From NCBI GenBank assembly GCA_017512285.1, contig JAFWGU010000005.1:1-62396 (forward strand): 62,396 bases of DNA, read 5' to 3'. The notes beneath the pieces are model-generated. The model searched no databases and was not told the origin of the DNA. It saw only the letters and a program-made list of their open reading frames with translations. Origin of the DNA: Erysipelotrichaceae bacterium (GTDB taxonomy: Bacteria > Bacillota_I > Bacilli_A > Erysipelotrichales > Erysipelotrichaceae). A program made the position numbers and the translations under genes. Below, one piece after another: positions 34,313-42,537 of this stretch; within the stretch, counting starts at the first letter, position 1, and every line of letters begins with the position of its first letter.

Positions 34313-35492
34313 ATTCCTTTTCAACTTTTTCTTCTTCAGTTTTACTGCTTCTGTTCAGAGGCTGTTTCAAAAAATCCGGCAAGGCATCAGTAACGTTCTT
34401 TACTGTTGACTTCACGGCTCCCTCAGCCCTTTCCGTCAGCATCTTGCCCAGTATCTGCAAAAGCTTTTCCATAGACTTTCCGGCATTCTCGTTCAGATGC
34501 GTTACTTCCTTAAGGAACTTGATTACGGCTGACAGTCCCTTCTGATTGAAGTCTGTAGTGTTTTCAATTCCGGCATTTACAAAGGCACTGTACATCTGAT
34601 CAACAAGCTCTGCTCTCTCCTCAATACTCATCGCCTCCAGGAATTCATTCAGAACATCCTGAATTACCAGACAGTCAGGCGACAGCGTACCTCTTACAAA
34701 GTCTGTACCGCTGACCATCCAACCTACGGCATCATGCTCATAAAGAAAGCTCTTATCGCTCTTTACGACGATTTTCGGTTCGTGGTTGTCAAACAGCATG
34801 CCGAATACGCTCAATTCAGGCAATACCTTGATCATCCTGTTACCGATTTTCTTAAATTCCTTCTCGTTCATGGCAATGCTGGAAATGCCGGGACCGTCAT
34901 TGCTGTAGATGCGGATGATCTTCTTCTTTACACTGTCCCTGGCCTCCATTGCCCCGTATACGGCCAGATTACCGCCCTTGGAGTGACCGCCAATGAAATA
35001 CTTATGGAATGACTTGTCTGCTGTCCTGTTCAGATACTCGGCTGCCTTCAGCTGAGCATTTACCTTGCGGTATGACAGCTGGAAATCCTCCTTCCAGCCG
35101 ATGATCGTATCGTCTGTTCCGCAGAAGGCCACATATGAAATTCTATTGTTAATGACGAAATGCATGGCACTGAACTGTGTGCTGGTCTCTTCATCGATTT
35201 CCCTGACGTAATCCGTTATCAGCAGATCACCGAAACGCCTGCTCTCACCCATTCTTCTTAAGACGACTGGGGCGTGGGCAATAAGGCTCCCTGACTTCAG
35301 GCATTCCTCTTCAGTATGAAGCTTGAAGAACCTCTCAGCTGCCTCGTGTACCGTTATCGGTTCATCTGTCGTTATTACTTCCCTGAGATCGGTATAGGCG
35401 GAATAGGCAAACAGAAGATTGTCAACGATGTTGAACTGATCTCTGTCAAAAGTAAGATCCCCTCTCCAGGTAAGATAGTCATAGAAATTCAT
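34311..35492 (-). CDS. DUF2974 (Mbeg1-like) alpha/beta hydrolase
   Basis: 393 residues. MNFYDYLTWRGDLTFDRDQF is the typical opening of DUF2974 (PF11187). The hydrolase core has VAFCGTDDTIIGWKEDFQLS and the nucleophile elbow GGHSKGGNLA with Ser171, followed by YSNDGPG, and a long helical C-terminal tail ending in Lys/Glu. Substrate unknown; the family is abundant in gut Bacillota. GGGGGG upstream acts as ribosome site. The small acidic ORF 15 bases upstream is probably co-transcribed. Confidence 0.88.
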   Translation of the reverse strand: MNFYDYLTWRGDLTFDRDQFNIVDNLLFAYSAYTDLREVITTDEPITVHEAAERFFKLHTEEECLKSGSLIAHAPVVLRRMGESRRFGDLLITDYVREIDEETSTQFSAMHFVINNRISYVAFCGTDDTIIGWKEDFQLSYRKVNAQLKAAEYLNRTADKSFHKYFIGGHSKGGNLAVYGAMEARDSVKKKIIRIYSNDGPGISSIAMNEKEFKKIGNRMIKVLPELSVFGMLFDNHEPKIVVKSDKSFLYEHDAVGWMVSGTDFVRGTLSPDCLVIQDVLNEFLEAMSIEERAELVDQMYSAFVNAGIENTTDFNQKGLSAVIKFLKEVTHLNENAGKSMEKLLQILGKMLTERAEGAVKSTVKNVTDALPDFLKQPLNRSSKTEEEKVEKE

Positions 35493-35507
35493 GTTTATTC
35501 CCCCCAG

Positions 35508-35660
35508 TTAAACTAATCCGTTTTCTTCAGCAAGGGCAATGATCTCCTCATCGCTCATGTCTTCAATTTCATTCAGTTCGCTCATGGCATTCTCAATGCC
35601 GCTGTTAACTGCCGTACCGTAGTAATCCAGCAGTCTCTGTCTTAATTCTTCAATATCCAT
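35508..35660 (-). CDS. Small acidic protein (50 residues)
   Basis: MDIEELRQRLLDYYGTAVNS… to …EEIIALAEENGLV, 50 residues, strongly acidic and helical. It lies exactly between two genes of the same strand, 15 bases before the DUF2974 start and 21 bases after the preceding gene stop. Its ribosome site is weak (GAGAG). Unknown function; the composition and tight fit support a real gene. Confidence 0.55.
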   Translation of the reverse strand: MDIEELRQRLLDYYGTAVNSGIENAMSELNEIEDMSDEEIIALAEENGLV

Positions 35661-35681
35661 AAAACTCTCATAATTCAGGTA

Positions 35682-36017
35682 TTATCCCAATATTGCACCA
35701 ATGATTATCATCAACAGAATAATCATGCCAAGAACGGAAAGAGGGCTGAATCCTTCATTACCTTTTCCCGAATCTTCAGTCCCGTGATTACTGACGTTGC
35801 TGCGATGAACGTCAGCGGTCCTTCTGCCCGGCGTTTCATTTTTCATCTTTGGCCTTGATGGATTACTCTCTTTGTCAGGATAAGGATCAATGATCGGCTT
35901 TACGTCAAAGCCCTTATAGCTGTTCTTTCGGTCATGATAGACGTTTACATCATCATAAAGATAACTCTTGCGGCTGTATATCTTTTTCCCGTCCCTGCCG
36001 AAGAACAGCTTGCTCAT
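35682..36017 (-). CDS. Hypothetical protein with C-terminal membrane anchor
   Basis: 111 residues, unrecognised. A basic, Tyr-rich N-terminus (MSKLFFGRDGKKIYSRKSYL) and a low-complexity polar middle are followed by a single terminal helix VLGMIILLMIIIGAILG. This gives a tail-anchored layout with the bulk in the cytoplasm. AAGGAA upstream of the ATG. It starts five bases after the DUF2130 gene stop, so it is likely the second gene of that unit. Confidence 0.65.
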   Translation of the reverse strand: MSKLFFGRDGKKIYSRKSYLYDDVNVYHDRKNSYKGFDVKPIIDPYPDKESNPSRPKMKNETPGRRTADVHRSNVSNHGTEDSGKGNEGFSPLSVLGMIILLMIIIGAILG

Positions 36018-36022
36018 TCAGA

Positions 36023-37399
36023 TCATTCCTTATTTTTAAGTTCCTCGAACTTGGCAGCCATAGTCGGATTATTTCTGGTCAGTTTTCTGACTGTCAGTTC
36101 CTGAGCCTTGTTATTGGCCAGTCTCAGCTGATTGCCTGATGTCTGCAAGGCTTCCTTGATCTTCTGAAGATGGGTAATTGACTTGTCTATCTCTTCAATT
36201 GCCCTCTCATAGGCCTTATGTGCTGACTCCACGTTCTTGCCAAAGCGGTCCTTGAAGTCATTCATTTCATTTTCAAAGTTGGTGATGTCGATGTTCTGCA
36301 TCTGTGTTTCGATCAGAGCCTTCTTTGTCGCCACGTTGTTTCTGGCCGCATTTCTTAACATCGTGATGATCGGAATGAAGAACTGAGGTCTGATGACGTA
36401 CATCTTTTCATAGCGATGACTCATGTCCACGATGCCGGTATTGTAGTAGTCACTGTCTTCCTCAAGCATGGAAACAAGTACGGCATACTCACAGTTCTTC
36501 TCCCTGCGGTCCTTGTCCAGTTCCTTCAGGAAATCTTCATTTCTGTGCTTGGTAGCCGTGGTGTCCATCTCATTCTTCATCTCAAACATGATGGATATGA
36601 ACTCAACGCCATCCTCGTAATCACGGTAGATGTAGTCTCCCTTGCTGCCGGTCCTGGCGTCATTGTCCTTCTCAAAGTAGGCGTTCTGGAAGCCGGTAGA
36701 ACGCAGTTTGTTGAATTCATTTTCACAGTGTCTTTCCAGTGATTCACCTACCATCTTGGTAGACAGTCTGCTCTTGAAGTCCTTGTATCTTTCAATCTCC
36801 TCATCCTTGAACTTTATCTTTTCCTCGTATTCGCTGACCAGGGATTTCTGCTTCAGCAGATATTCGTTTTCCTTGTTTGTCAGCTGACTGTTAAGTTCAG
36901 TGATATCCTGCTGTTTCTTATTGATCTCTTCCTGCATTTCGGCTCTGGCCTTATTTACTGCCAGTTCCTTCTGCAGATCTGAGCTGGCAAGTCTGCCCTG
37001 CAGATCGACCAACTGTCTATCCTTCTCGGCGAGTTTGCCCTGGATGACGGTATTCATGTTCTCATTTGCCTGTCTGATCTTTTCCTCAAGTTCAGCGATC
37101 CTTCTGTCCCTTTCACTTAAGGCGGTAGTTACGGCCACGGACTTTTCATTATCAAAGTTGCTGATTTCAGCCTTCAGCTGCGTCAGCTCAATATCCTTTC
37201 TGGCCAGATCCTCACGGTACTGCTTTTCAACCTCATTTCTGGCAATGGTAACGGCGCTTTCTCTCTCCTTGAGCAGCTGGTGTTCCCGTTCATGCAGTTC
37301 CCTGGCAAATTCATCATCTCTGACCTGTTTAAGTATCTGAGCGTACCCGGTGTCATCTACCTTGAATACCTCTCCGCATTTTGGACATCTTATGTTCAT
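36023..37399 (-). CDS. DUF2130 coiled-coil protein
   Basis: 458 residues. An N-terminal zinc-ribbon half (MNIRCPKCGEVFKVDD), a coiled coil from about 35 to 220 rich in Glu/Lys/Gln, then the DUF2130 (PF09903) domain with FQNAYFEKDNDARTGSKGDY and EMKNEMDTT. The latter carries D…E…K spacing reminiscent of PD-(D/E)xK nucleases, to which this family is distantly related. Function is unknown. Ribosome site AAGGAAG. First gene of the 37399-34311 unit. Confidence 0.88.
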   Translation of the reverse strand: MNIRCPKCGEVFKVDDTGYAQILKQVRDDEFARELHEREHQLLKERESAVTIARNEVEKQYREDLARKDIELTQLKAEISNFDNEKSVAVTTALSERDRRIAELEEKIRQANENMNTVIQGKLAEKDRQLVDLQGRLASSDLQKELAVNKARAEMQEEINKKQQDITELNSQLTNKENEYLLKQKSLVSEYEEKIKFKDEEIERYKDFKSRLSTKMVGESLERHCENEFNKLRSTGFQNAYFEKDNDARTGSKGDYIYRDYEDGVEFISIMFEMKNEMDTTATKHRNEDFLKELDKDRREKNCEYAVLVSMLEEDSDYYNTGIVDMSHRYEKMYVIRPQFFIPIITMLRNAARNNVATKKALIETQMQNIDITNFENEMNDFKDRFGKNVESAHKAYERAIEEIDKSITHLQKIKEALQTSGNQLRLANNKAQELTVRKLTRNNPTMAAKFEELKNKE

Positions 37400-37435
37400 A
37401 TTATCGCTTCCTTCGTACTGCTATCATTATATCAA

Positions 37436-37469
37436 AAATAAAAAAATCTTTCTGCCTGCAGAAAGATTT
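37436..37469 (-). terminator. Terminator of tRNA-Pro
   Basis: AAATCTTTCTGC (37444-37455) pairs with GCAGAAAGATTT (37458-37469). On the minus strand it ends in a T-rich run, a few bases after the tRNA 3' end. Confidence 0.85.
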
Positions 37470-37477
37470 GTTTGCAA

Positions 37478-37554
37478 TGGTCGGAGTGACAAGATTTGAA
37501 CTTGCGACCCCTTGGTCCCGAACCAAGTGCACTACCAAGCTGTGCTACACCCCG
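37478..37554 (-). tRNA. tRNA-Pro (CGG)
   Basis: 77 bases with encoded CCA. The acceptor CGGGGTG pairs with CACTCCG. The anticodon arm is CTTGG-TTCGGGA-CCAAG, giving anticodon CGG. The T-arm has GTTCAAATC. Likely promoter on the minus strand: TAGAAT at 37567-37572 with TGTTAA at 37589-37594. Confidence 0.96.
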
Positions 37555-37626
37555 TGTCCGCTATATATTCTATCACAAAAAATGATTTTTAACACTAAAA
37601 GATGAAAAATAAACACAGGTATGACA

Positions 37627-37646
37627 AAGGGGCCCGAAGGCCCCTT
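37627..37646 (-). terminator. GC-rich hairpin after the ene-reductase gene
   Basis: AAGGGGCC (37627-37634), CGAA loop, GGCCCCTT (37639-37646), ten bases past the stop at 37657. The T tail is short on the minus strand. Confidence 0.65.
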
Positions 37647-37656
37647 CTAAATGTCT

Positions 37657-39597
37657 CTATGCTTCAAATACAAATGCTCTGTTGTAGGCAGAATGCAGTG
37701 CGTCATAGATCTGACCAGGTCTGTCAGCGTCACCGACCAGAACGACGTTATCGCCGAACTCTTCGCACAGTTCACTGATGAGCGGTCTTTCACTTCTGAC
37801 ACCCATGGCCAGGATGACGGTATCAGCAGGAATGAACTTTTCTTCCTCTGTCTTGGTATCCTTAACCTTGACGCCGTTATCTTCAACGCTTACCAGAGCC
37901 GTTGACTTGGCAATGGCACCGCCCTGCTTCATGATCTCCTGAGCCAGATGCATTACGACACTTGGATACAGATTGCCGCCGACCTTGTCGAGCATTTCAA
38001 CTACTGTTACCTTGTGATCCTTGCCCAATAGCTCTGCAGTCTCCAGTCCGGTTACACCGCCGCCGACGATGACCAGGTCACCCTTGGCTTCAGCCTTGCC
38101 TGCCAGTACATCTTCAGCAGTTACGGCCTTTTCAATGCCAGGCAGATTCGGTCTTACAGCCTTGCCGCCGGTTGCCAGGAATACGGCCTTTACGCCGCAG
38201 GCCTTCAGTGTTTCCAGGTCAGCCTTTGCGTTCAGTCTTACTTCTACGCCGGCCTTTTCAATTTCAGCCTTCTGAGTCTCAACGAATTCAGTCAGCATTC
38301 CCTTGTTTGGAGGCATGGCAGCCAGATTTACCGTTCCGCCTAACTTGTCACCTGCTTCAAACAGAGTTGTCTTGAATCCGCGCTTTGCCAGTACCAGAGC
38401 AGCCTGCATGCCGGCAGGACCGCCGCCGATTACGGCTACAGGAGTACCGTTGCCGTTTCTGACCAGCTTGTCTTCACCATATTCGAATTCTCTGCCAAGG
38501 ATCGGGTTCAGCGTACAGCCTAATGGCAAACCGTCATTAAGGATCCTGAAGCATTCCATGCAGCCAAGGCACTTTCTGATGTAGAGATCTTCGCCCTTCT
38601 TGGCCTTTACGCCCCAGTTGGCATCTGCCAGGAAACCTCTGGCAATACCGACGAAGTCGCTTGCGCCTTCTTCCAGCAGTGCTTCTGCAACTGATGGATG
38701 CTTGATGTTGTCAACGGCGATAACAGGAATGCTTACGGCTTTCTTGATGGCCGTGCTTAAGTGCTTCTTCCAGCCTTCAGCGAAGTATGACGGTTCAATG
38801 ATGGTTGAACCTGAATCGTACATGCCGCAGCTGACATTGATGCAGGCTACGCCGAGTTTCTCCAGATATACGGCGATCTTTACACTGTCCTCCAGTGTAA
38901 TGCCGCCAGGCAGGAAGTCATCGCCATTCATTCTGACGGAAATCGGGAACTTAGGACCGCAGTATGCCTTGATGCCCATGATGATTTCCGTAATGAAACG
39001 CAGTCTGGCTTCAAAGCTTCCGCCGTACTTGTCAGTTCTCTTGTTAGTATAAGGTGAGAGGAACTGGCTTACCAGATAGCCGTGAGCAGCGTGAATCTCA
39101 ACACCGTCAACACCAGCCTTCTGGGCAATTACCGCACCGGTAACGAATTTTCTGACCATTGCCTCTACTTCTTCAGTTGTCAGGGCTCTTGGCTGTTCGC
39201 CGATTACCTTACAGGTGACATCTGATGCAGATACCGGCTGCTTGCCGCCAATCAGACGGCTTGGTGTCTGGTTGCCCGGATGATGCAGCTGAACAAACAG
39301 CTTTGTACCGTAGGTGTGAACTGATTCAACCAGTCTTGACAGCTGACCAATGACATGGGTATTGGTTACGCTTAACTGGTTAGGTGTACCTACACCAGTC
39401 TCATCGTCAATACGGGTGATCTCGGTAATGATCAGACCGGCACCGCCCTTTGCTCTGTCGGTGTAATATCTGATCATTCTCGGGCCAGGTTCGCCGGTTA
39501 CTTCAGCCAGAGAACAGCCCATGGCCGGCATGACGATACGGTTTCTGATTTCCAGATTGCCTATCTTCCCCGGCTCAAACAGTTTAGGATAGCTCAT
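37657..39597 (-). CDS. FMN/FAD/4Fe-4S NADH:flavin oxidoreductase (2,4-dienoyl-CoA reductase/enoate reductase family)
   Basis: 646 residues in the two-part layout of FadH, BaiCD and enoate reductases. The N-terminal Old-Yellow-Enzyme barrel (KLFEPGKIGNLEIRNRIVMP; EIHAAHGYLVSQFLSPYTN) binds FMN. The cluster segment CLGCMECF…GCTLNP follows near 340. The C-terminal half has two dinucleotide-binding motifs, VAVIGGGPAGMQAA for FAD and DLVIVGGGVTGLETA for NAD(P)H. The cluster spacing is Cx2Cx2Cx11C, one residue shorter than the Cx2Cx3Cx11C of FadH. Would reduce an activated C=C bond anaerobically. AAGGAG upstream. Monocistronic. Confidence 0.92.
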   Translation of the reverse strand: MSYPKLFEPGKIGNLEIRNRIVMPAMGCSLAEVTGEPGPRMIRYYTDRAKGGAGLIITEITRIDDETGVGTPNQLSVTNTHVIGQLSRLVESVHTYGTKLFVQLHHPGNQTPSRLIGGKQPVSASDVTCKVIGEQPRALTTEEVEAMVRKFVTGAVIAQKAGVDGVEIHAAHGYLVSQFLSPYTNKRTDKYGGSFEARLRFITEIIMGIKAYCGPKFPISVRMNGDDFLPGGITLEDSVKIAVYLEKLGVACINVSCGMYDSGSTIIEPSYFAEGWKKHLSTAIKKAVSIPVIAVDNIKHPSVAEALLEEGASDFVGIARGFLADANWGVKAKKGEDLYIRKCLGCMECFRILNDGLPLGCTLNPILGREFEYGEDKLVRNGNGTPVAVIGGGPAGMQAALVLAKRGFKTTLFEAGDKLGGTVNLAAMPPNKGMLTEFVETQKAEIEKAGVEVRLNAKADLETLKACGVKAVFLATGGKAVRPNLPGIEKAVTAEDVLAGKAEAKGDLVIVGGGVTGLETAELLGKDHKVTVVEMLDKVGGNLYPSVVMHLAQEIMKQGGAIAKSTALVSVEDNGVKVKDTKTEEEKFIPADTVILAMGVRSERPLISELCEEFGDNVVLVGDADRPGQIYDALHSAYNRAFVFEA

Positions 39598-39646
39598 ATT
39601 ATTTCATTCTCCTTTTTCTACATAAATTATACTTTATCAATGCACG

Positions 39647-39671
39647 AAAAAAGCCCGTGTTGCCCAGGCTT
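39647..39671 (-). terminator. Terminator of the butyrate kinase operon
   Basis: AAGCC (39651-39655) and GGCTT (39667-39671) form a short stem that on the minus strand runs into TTTTTT, just past the stop at 39686. Confidence 0.55.
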
Positions 39672-39685
39672 GTGATTCATTTCAC

Positions 39686-40144
39686 TTATTTCACGAACTT
39701 CTTATGTACGGCCTTCACCAGGTCTTCCCTGTTGGTGACCAGATCAACGTAGATGTCCCTCAGGAAATCCTTGTAAAGTTCATAGCTGTATTTCTCAGCC
39801 TTTCTGCTTAACAGGGTCTCGTAGAAGTAATCCTCCACTACTCTTGACCTGTCCTTCATCAGAAGACTCAGTTTGAAGATCTTGCTGTCAAAGAGTTCGG
39901 GATCTTCACTGGCTATGTAGCCGACCATGGCCGTTTCTCCATGGTACAGCATTCTGGCATACTGTTCGGGATCTTCCTTTATGTTGAAACTTTCAAACAG
40001 ACATTCAATGATTATCGAGCAGATGCAGAAATAGAGAAAGTCCGTCTCTTCATCGGTCAGTTCATAATCCTTTATGTACTCGTAGGCGGCTGACTTGGCA
40101 GTTCCCTTTGTAAACCAGAATTCCTTGTCACTCAGATCTACCAT
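39686..40144 (-). CDS. Hypothetical protein overlapping butyrate kinase
   Basis: 152 residues, unrecognised, largely helical and acidic (DYELTDEETDFLYFCICSII; RKAEKYSYELYKDFLRDIYV). The start at 40144 is supported by GGGAGGG five bases upstream and overlaps the butyrate kinase end by 17 bases, so the two are coupled. Last gene of the four-gene unit 43462-39686. No function is proposed. Confidence 0.7.
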   Translation of the reverse strand: MVDLSDKEFWFTKGTAKSAAYEYIKDYELTDEETDFLYFCICSIIIECLFESFNIKEDPEQYARMLYHGETAMVGYIASEDPELFDSKIFKLSLLMKDRSRVVEDYFYETLLSRKAEKYSYELYKDFLRDIYVDLVTNREDLVKAVHKKFVK

Positions 40145-41237
40145 CGAAACCCTCCCATGCCGGTTTGCCCGGATACTGTTTCATTTCTTCTTCGCCTCTT
40201 AGTACCCGGAGAGCTCCCAAAGCCATCGTTTCATGCTCAAATTCGCCTGGATAAACACTTACCGGCGCGATCCATTCGCAATGTTCCCTGATCATGTCAA
40301 TGACATCATCAAACCGGCAGAGACCTCCGGTAAGAACTATGCCGTCGACCTTTCCCTTAAGCACTGCCGCCATGGCTCCGATGTATCTGGCAGTCTGATA
40401 GATCATGGCTTTCCATACCCTTTCGGCTTCCCTGTTGCCGTCTTCCATGAGCTTATGGATCGTATCGGAATTTGAAGTACCGAAATGGCTGGAAAGACCG
40501 CCTGTCTGCGAACACATCGATCTGATCTCCTCACTGCTTTTCTCCCACAGGTAGCGGTTAATGTCGGTAACGGCCATCGTTCCCATTCTGGTAGGTGTAA
40601 ACGGTCCTTCGCCGCCGCCGGCATCGTTACCGTCGATCATTCTGCCCTTTTCATGTGCCGTTATGGATATGCCGCCGTCAATGTGACAGACGATCAGATT
40701 CAGATCATCGTACCTTCTTCCCATATTCTGTGCATGCTTACGGGCTGCTGCCTTAAGATTCAGAGCATGGCAGATCGCTCTTCTGTAAATGCCCTTCACG
40801 CCTGTTATTCTGGCCAGATCCTGCAGTTCATCCACGACCGGGGGATCCATCATCAGACAGATGCCGCCATATTCCCTGTGCAGTCTTTCTGCCATCTGAA
40901 CACCCAGATTTGAGGAATGATAAAGTCCGCCGGCGCAGTTTCTGGTGTCTTCCAGCAGTTTTTCATTCACTTCGTAGATGCCTGAAACAACGGAATAACA
41001 TCCGCCGCCTCTGCCGACTATGGCATCGATTCCCTTCAGATCGATTTCGTTTTCCTTAAGGAATTCACTGACCACCTTCATGCGGTAGTCAAGCTGGTCG
41101 TTGATGGTCGGAAACGTCTTCAGCACTGAAGAATCATGAAAAACATCTGTTGAAAACAGACATTTCTCATTTTCATGAAGGGACAGCTTCGTAGAAGTTG
41201 ATCCCGGATTTATGACAAAAATGCGATACTTCTTCAT
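40128..41237 (-). CDS. buk: Butyrate kinase
   Basis: 369 residues from the ATG at 41237 (MKKYRIFVINPGSTSTKLS), the standard start of acetate/butyrate kinases; an in-frame TTG at 41252 overlaps the previous gene. The ASKHA fold is seen in NPGSTSTK, GRGGGCYSV, ICHALNLKAAARK, VCHIDGGISI, DGNDAGGGEGPFTPTR and VDGIVLTGGL. It converts acyl-phosphate and ADP to the acid and ATP. No phosphotransbutyrylase is next to it, and a leuB-like or branched-chain context is also missing; the physiological acyl group could be butyrate or a branched acid. Follows guanine deaminase by four bases. Confidence 0.9.
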   Translation of the reverse strand: MKKYRIFVINPGSTSTKLSLHENEKCLFSTDVFHDSSVLKTFPTINDQLDYRMKVVSEFLKENEIDLKGIDAIVGRGGGCYSVVSGIYEVNEKLLEDTRNCAGGLYHSSNLGVQMAERLHREYGGICLMMDPPVVDELQDLARITGVKGIYRRAICHALNLKAAARKHAQNMGRRYDDLNLIVCHIDGGISITAHEKGRMIDGNDAGGGEGPFTPTRMGTMAVTDINRYLWEKSSEEIRSMCSQTGGLSSHFGTSNSDTIHKLMEDGNREAERVWKAMIYQTARYIGAMAAVLKGKVDGIVLTGGLCRFDDVIDMIREHCEWIAPVSVYPGEFEHETMALGALRVLRGEEEMKQYPGKPAWEGFDGRSE

Positions 41238-41241
41238 TTTA

Positions 41242-42537
41242 TTACTTCTCAATTAACTTCCTGTATACTTCATCCGGATCGATCCTGACACCGTCTATGA
41301 ATCTCTCCCTTATATTACGGTCATCGCCGATGTAGCAGAAGCGTTCGAGCGCTTCCAGAACCGGGATCCTGAATCCCTCATCCTGCATGTTGTCAATGAC
41401 CAGGGCATTGAACTTATAGCCCTTTTCTATCTTTCCAATGTTGCCGAATACCCTGCCGCCGGCTGCGGTAGCCATGTAGAAGGCATTGGCAAACACTGCT
41501 CTCTTATAGTCTTCCTCGTAGAATTCCTTCATCTTGGAAAGCTGCAGTGCCCTGCTTATCTGACGGTAGATTCCAAAGAAATGACCGCCGCCGACATCCG
41601 AACCTATGGCGATGTCATAACCCTTTTCATGCAGCGAAGTTACCGGCATGATTCCTGCCGTTATGTTAGTCGTAGCGTCCGGACAGTGTACTGAAACCGC
41701 ACTGTACTGTCTGAAGATCCTGTCTTCAGTTTCCGTCGGGAATATGACATGGGCGAAGATCTTAGGACCGCTGCCCTGTAACAGACCTGTCATTTCATAT
41801 ATTTCACCATCTGACGTACACATTGGGAAAAGTTCCCTGGCCCAGGCTGCTTCAGCCTTCGACTCAACAAGATGAGTATGAATTCCAACGTCATATTTCC
41901 GGCACAGTTCACCAAGACCCTTCAAAAGTTTCTTTGAACATGTCGGAGCAAATCTCGGTATGATGATCGGTTTAACTCTGTTGCACAGATCAATGTGTTC
42001 CTTAATGAATCTTTCAGTTTCTCTTATTGATTCCTCAGTATCTTCAACATAGTATTCTGGAGAATTCATGTCCATGTTGATCTTTCCGGCATAGGCGTAC
42101 AGGCCGCTGTCAATGAGCATCCTGAACAGCAGGTCACATGCCTCATAGTGAATTGTTGAAAACAGATTCACCTGCAGACTGCCGTGTCTGATGAAATCCC
42201 TGATCACCTGCGGATATATCACTCCTGCATAGTTTCTGTCGGCAAACCTGCTTTCCTGCGGGAATGTATAGGTATTCAGCCATTCAAACAGCAGACAGTC
42301 CATGCCAACTCCCCGTTCGACATACTGCGGGGCATGCATGTGCAGATCGGAGAATGCCGGTATGATGAGCCTGTCACCATAATCACAGATATCGTATTTT
42401 TCGTACTCTTCCGGCAGTTCATCATGAACGCCTGATATGATGCCATCCTCAACGACAACGTATCCTCTTTCGTGTACATCCAGTTCATCCCAGCTTCTGC
42501 TGGAAATGATGTTTCCTCTGTATATGCTAATTGCCAT
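41242..42537 (-). CDS. Guanine deaminase-like amidohydrolase
   Basis: 431 residues, zinc amidohydrolase with metal ligands His66/His68 in AFSDLHMHAPQY. That motif and LFEWLNTYTFPQE are specific for guanine deaminase (guanine to xanthine plus ammonia). Further zinc or catalytic blocks are GIHTHLVESKAEAAW, IFAHVIFPTE, VHCPDATTN and AIGSDVGGGH. In an operon with butyrate kinase, this points to purine salvage or fermentation rather than a detoxification role. AGGAG eight bases before the ATG, which overlaps the upstream gene by 11 bases. Confidence 0.88.
   Translation of the reverse strand: MAISIYRGNIISSRSWDELDVHERGYVVVEDGIISGVHDELPEEYEKYDICDYGDRLIIPAFSDLHMHAPQYVERGVGMDCLLFEWLNTYTFPQESRFADRNYAGVIYPQVIRDFIRHGSLQVNLFSTIHYEACDLLFRMLIDSGLYAYAGKINMDMNSPEYYVEDTEESIRETERFIKEHIDLCNRVKPIIIPRFAPTCSKKLLKGLGELCRKYDVGIHTHLVESKAEAAWARELFPMCTSDGEIYEMTGLLQGSGPKIFAHVIFPTETEDRIFRQYSAVSVHCPDATTNITAGIMPVTSLHEKGYDIAIGSDVGGGHFFGIYRQISRALQLSKMKEFYEEDYKRAVFANAFYMATAAGGRVFGNIGKIEKGYKFNALVIDNMQDEGFRIPVLEALERFCYIGDDRNIRERFIDGVRIDPDEVYRKLIEK

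Noticed and set aside
36900-37340. Ser-rich plus-strand frame opposite the DUF2130 gene
   Set aside because: It is the mirror of a Glu/Lys-rich coiled coil; no signals support expression.
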